From JBIOYL01 sp044870185 (GTDB lineage Bacteria > Actinomycetota > CALGFH01), in NCBI GenBank assembly GCA_044870185.1, contig JBIOYL010000150.1, forward strand, positions 1-8,946: a stretch of DNA of 8,946 bases, read 5' to 3'. The translations under genes were made by a program, and so were the position numbers. Shown piece after piece: positions 7,493 to 8,946 of the stretch (positions are counted from its first letter, which is position 1; each line of letters starts with the position of its first letter). The notes under the pieces were generated by a model. It was not told where the DNA came from. It was given only the letters and a program-made list of their open reading frames with translations, and did no database searches.

Positions 7493-7972
7493 TCACCCGC
7501 CCAGCAGCTTGTCGAGCGCCTTGATCCCGTCGGGCGTGCCGACGACCACGGCGACGTCACCCGGGACCAGCCGGACGTCGGGCGTCGGCGCCGGGATGGC
7601 GGTGTCGCCGCGCAGCAGGGCGACGATCGAGACGCCGGTGCGGGTGCGCGCCTGCGTGTCGGCGATGGTGCGGCCGGCGTAGCGGGAGCCGGGCTCGACG
7701 GGCAGCCAGTCGATCGCCAGCCCTTCGATGCGCTGCTGCAGCCGGCCGAGCTGCTCGGCGACGTGAGGGCCGCCCAGCGCCTCGACCAGCGCGTCGCTCT
7801 CCTCGTCGGTGAGGCCCACGACCTCCTGGCAGGCGTCGGGGTCGTCCAGGTCGTAGACGAGCAGGTCCCGCCGGCCCGTATGGTGGACGACCACGCCGAT
7901 GCGCCGGCCCGAGCGGGTGGCGAGCTCGTAGCGGATGCCGACCCCCGGCAGGGGGGTTGCCTGCAGTTCCAT
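7493..7972 (-). CDS. khtT: KhtT-like regulatory subunit of cation/proton antiporter (TrkA_C domain)
   Basis: This 159-residue soluble protein starts at ATG 7972, with GGAGG about 11 bases upstream. The frame remains open further upstream but that part is not family-like. Residues 1-70 (TPLPGVGIRYELATRSGRR, VVHHTGRRDLLVYD) match the N-terminal domain of KhtT/AmhM. Residues about 85-159 form a TrkA_C (RCK_C) domain: RTRTGVSIVALLRGD, then a proline-rich loop, then LVPGDVAVVVGTPDGI. KhtT binds the KhtU antiporter on its cytoplasmic face and gates it, and in Bacillus its TrkA_C domain responds to c-di-AMP and pH. The six-base gap to the transporter gene argues for co-translation as a two-subunit system. 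Confidence 0.88.
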   Translation of the reverse strand: MELQATPLPGVGIRYELATRSGRRIGVVVHHTGRRDLLVYDLDDPDACQEVVGLTDEESDALVEALGGPHVAEQLGRLQQRIEGLAIDWLPVEPGSRYAGRTIADTQARTRTGVSIVALLRGDTAIPAPTPDVRLVPGDVAVVVGTPDGIKALDKLLGG

Positions 7973-8108
7973 CGTCGTCACCGCCTCCAATCCATCGCGT
8001 CCTGACGTGCACCGTACAGGACCTACCCGCGGCGCCGTGCTCCCAGCGATCGGCCTCGCGTGGTCCCGCCTCCCGGTCGACGACGCTGGCGCACTGGAGC
8101 CCGGCGGC

Positions 8109-8768
8109 CTAGCGCCGGCGCAGCCGGTGGACGCGCACGCCGGCAAGCCGCCGGTCCGGGGTCGACGACCACGTCCAGTCGGCCGCCGCGGCGGCAAGGA
8201 ACGCCTCGGCGTGGGGGCGGCCGGGGTCGGCGATCCACACCTGCCCGGCTCCGTCCACCAGCCGCGGCAGCAGGCCGAGCAGCAGGTCGACGTTGCGCGG
8301 CTCGTACAGGACGTCCGAGGCCAGCACCAGGTCCCAGGGGGCCCGGGCGACGATCGCGGCCGGCTCGGTCCACGAGCACACCGCGGTGCTGATCGCGACC
8401 CCGTTGCGGGTGGCGTTGGTGGCCGCGAACGCGACCGCGTCGGCCGACCAGTCGGTGGCCAGCACCCGTCCACCGGCCAGCGCGGCCGCGACGCTCGGCA
8501 GGGCGAGACCGCAGCCGAGCTCCAGCGTCCGCGCGCCGCGCAGCGGCACGGCCGAGACGGCCCGGGCGAGCGCGAGGGCGCTCGGCCACAGCTGCGCCCA
8601 GTAGGGCAGGAACTCGTCACGCTCGAACGTGTCCTCGTCGAGCAGCGCCAGGCTGTCGCGGGGGTGTACGAGCCGCAGCGTGCGGCCGCCGACGGTCACC
8701 GTCTGCTCGGCCAGGTCACGCCATGGGCTCGGCGCCACGTTGGCGCTCACCCGGCTCGTGTCGTGCAT
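8109..8768 (-). CDS. Class I SAM-dependent methyltransferase, ETF-beta/METTL20-like
   Basis: The 219-residue protein carries the Rossmann-type methyltransferase motifs. LELGCGLALPS (82-92) is the glycine loop that binds S-adenosylmethionine, D106 in VLATDWS is the acidic residue that contacts the ribose, and DLVLASDVLYE (146-156) is motif II. PYWAQLWPSALALAR (55-69) resembles the PYWA.LWP.. segment of the protein-lysine methyltransferase group that includes ETF-beta lysine methyltransferase and METTL21-like enzymes. The substrate is therefore probably a protein lysine, but it could also be a small molecule. AAGGAC lies 8 bases before the ATG. It is on the same strand as the khtTU pair but 136 bp upstream of it, so joint transcription is possible but not shown. 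No etfB gene is visible in the window. Confidence 0.8.
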   Translation of the reverse strand: MHDTSRVSANVAPSPWRDLAEQTVTVGGRTLRLVHPRDSLALLDEDTFERDEFLPYWAQLWPSALALARAVSAVPLRGARTLELGCGLALPSVAAALAGGRVLATDWSADAVAFAATNATRNGVAISTAVCSWTEPAAIVARAPWDLVLASDVLYEPRNVDLLLGLLPRLVDGAGQVWIADPGRPHAEAFLAAAAADWTWSSTPDRRLAGVRVHRLRRR

Positions 8769-8811
8769 GCGGCGGTCCTTCCTGCAGCTGACAGCCTCCG
8801 CCCAGCGTAGC

Positions 8812-8867
8812 GGCCGGTGGCGAGGCGGCCGGACTGCCCGGCCGGTTGGCGAGGCCGCCGGACGGCC
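8812..8867. repeat. Imperfect 28-bp direct repeat between divergent genes
   Basis: The segment at 8812-8838 (GGCCGGTGGCGAGGCGGCC...) recurs with small changes at 8840-8867. It lies in the 105-bp space between the methyltransferase and the rightmost gene, where promoters for both must lie. On the minus strand TACGCT (8809-8804) is a possible -10 for the methyltransferase, but no -35 is evident. Confidence 0.5.
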
Positions 8868-8873
8868 TGCACC

Positions 8874-8946
8874 ATGGCAGGCATGCGCATGCGTTCCTAC
8901 CGCGCCGTGCTCGCAGCGCCGCAGGTGCTCCGGGTGTTCGGCGCGG
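8874..8946 (+). CDS. Probable major facilitator superfamily transporter, N-terminal part (runs off the right edge)
   Basis: An open frame from ATG 8874 reads MAGMRMRSYRAVLAAPQVLRVFGA and continues past the edge. A short basic leader followed by SYRAVLxxPxVLRxF is a common opening of actinobacterial MFS permeases, where the residues just after it form the first membrane helix. That helix is outside the window, so the family call rests on only 24 residues. Three in-frame ATGs (8874, 8883, 8889) compete. The one at 8889 has an AGG 7 bases upstream, while no strong ribosome site precedes the first. Confidence 0.45.
   Translation, partial: MAGMRMRSYRAVLAAPQVLRVFGA

Noticed and set aside
6326..8005. 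559-codon plus-strand frame opposite khtU and khtT
   Set aside because: It is rich in Gln, Asp, Gly and His, the usual antisense pattern of leucine- and valine-rich membrane genes, with no motif.

Overview
The window is very GC-rich. Its coding frames almost always end codons in G or C, and several genes start with GTG. It carries an amt-glnB-glnD nitrogen operon with a GlnR-type operator and a promoter matching the PafBC-dependent (RecA-NDp) consensus. Together these point to a high-GC actinomycete. The genus cannot be named from the sequence. I see no tRNA, rRNA, insertion sequence, CRISPR array or prophage gene. The window looks like chromosomal DNA made of four short transcription units, with no gene-free stretch longer than 300 bases.

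Unit 1 (positions 1-1826, minus strand) is amtB-glnB-glnD: an ammonium channel, the PII signalling protein, and the first 50 codons of a probable PII uridylyl/adenylyltransferase that runs off the left edge. The genes overlap (amtB stop with glnB start; glnD start inside glnB), which implies translational coupling. Upstream of amtB lie four 5-bp half-sites at exact 11-bp spacing that resemble a GlnR box, so the unit is probably induced by nitrogen limitation.

Unit 2 (2089-6184, plus strand) is divergent from unit 1. It encodes a Rad52/Rad22-like single-strand annealing protein with an extra C-terminal domain, a second-type SSB with an acidic tip, and a RecD2-like SF1 helicase. Each gene has a good ribosome binding site and the gaps are 73 and 27 bp. 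The only clear promoter match in front of it is TTGTCA, 11 bp, TACGCT, the layout of the LexA-independent DNA-damage promoter recognised through PafBC. I read this as a damage-inducible annealing, ssDNA-binding and unwinding module. It is the most interesting system in the window.

Unit 3 (6254-7972, minus strand, convergent with unit 2) is a KhtT/KhtU-type pair: a TrkA_C regulatory subunit followed 6 bp later by a CPA2-family cation/proton antiporter. A class I SAM-dependent methyltransferase of the ETF-beta/METTL20-like type (8109-8768, minus) lies upstream on the same strand. At the right edge a divergent gene starts (8874 onward, plus) whose first residues resemble a major facilitator superfamily transporter.
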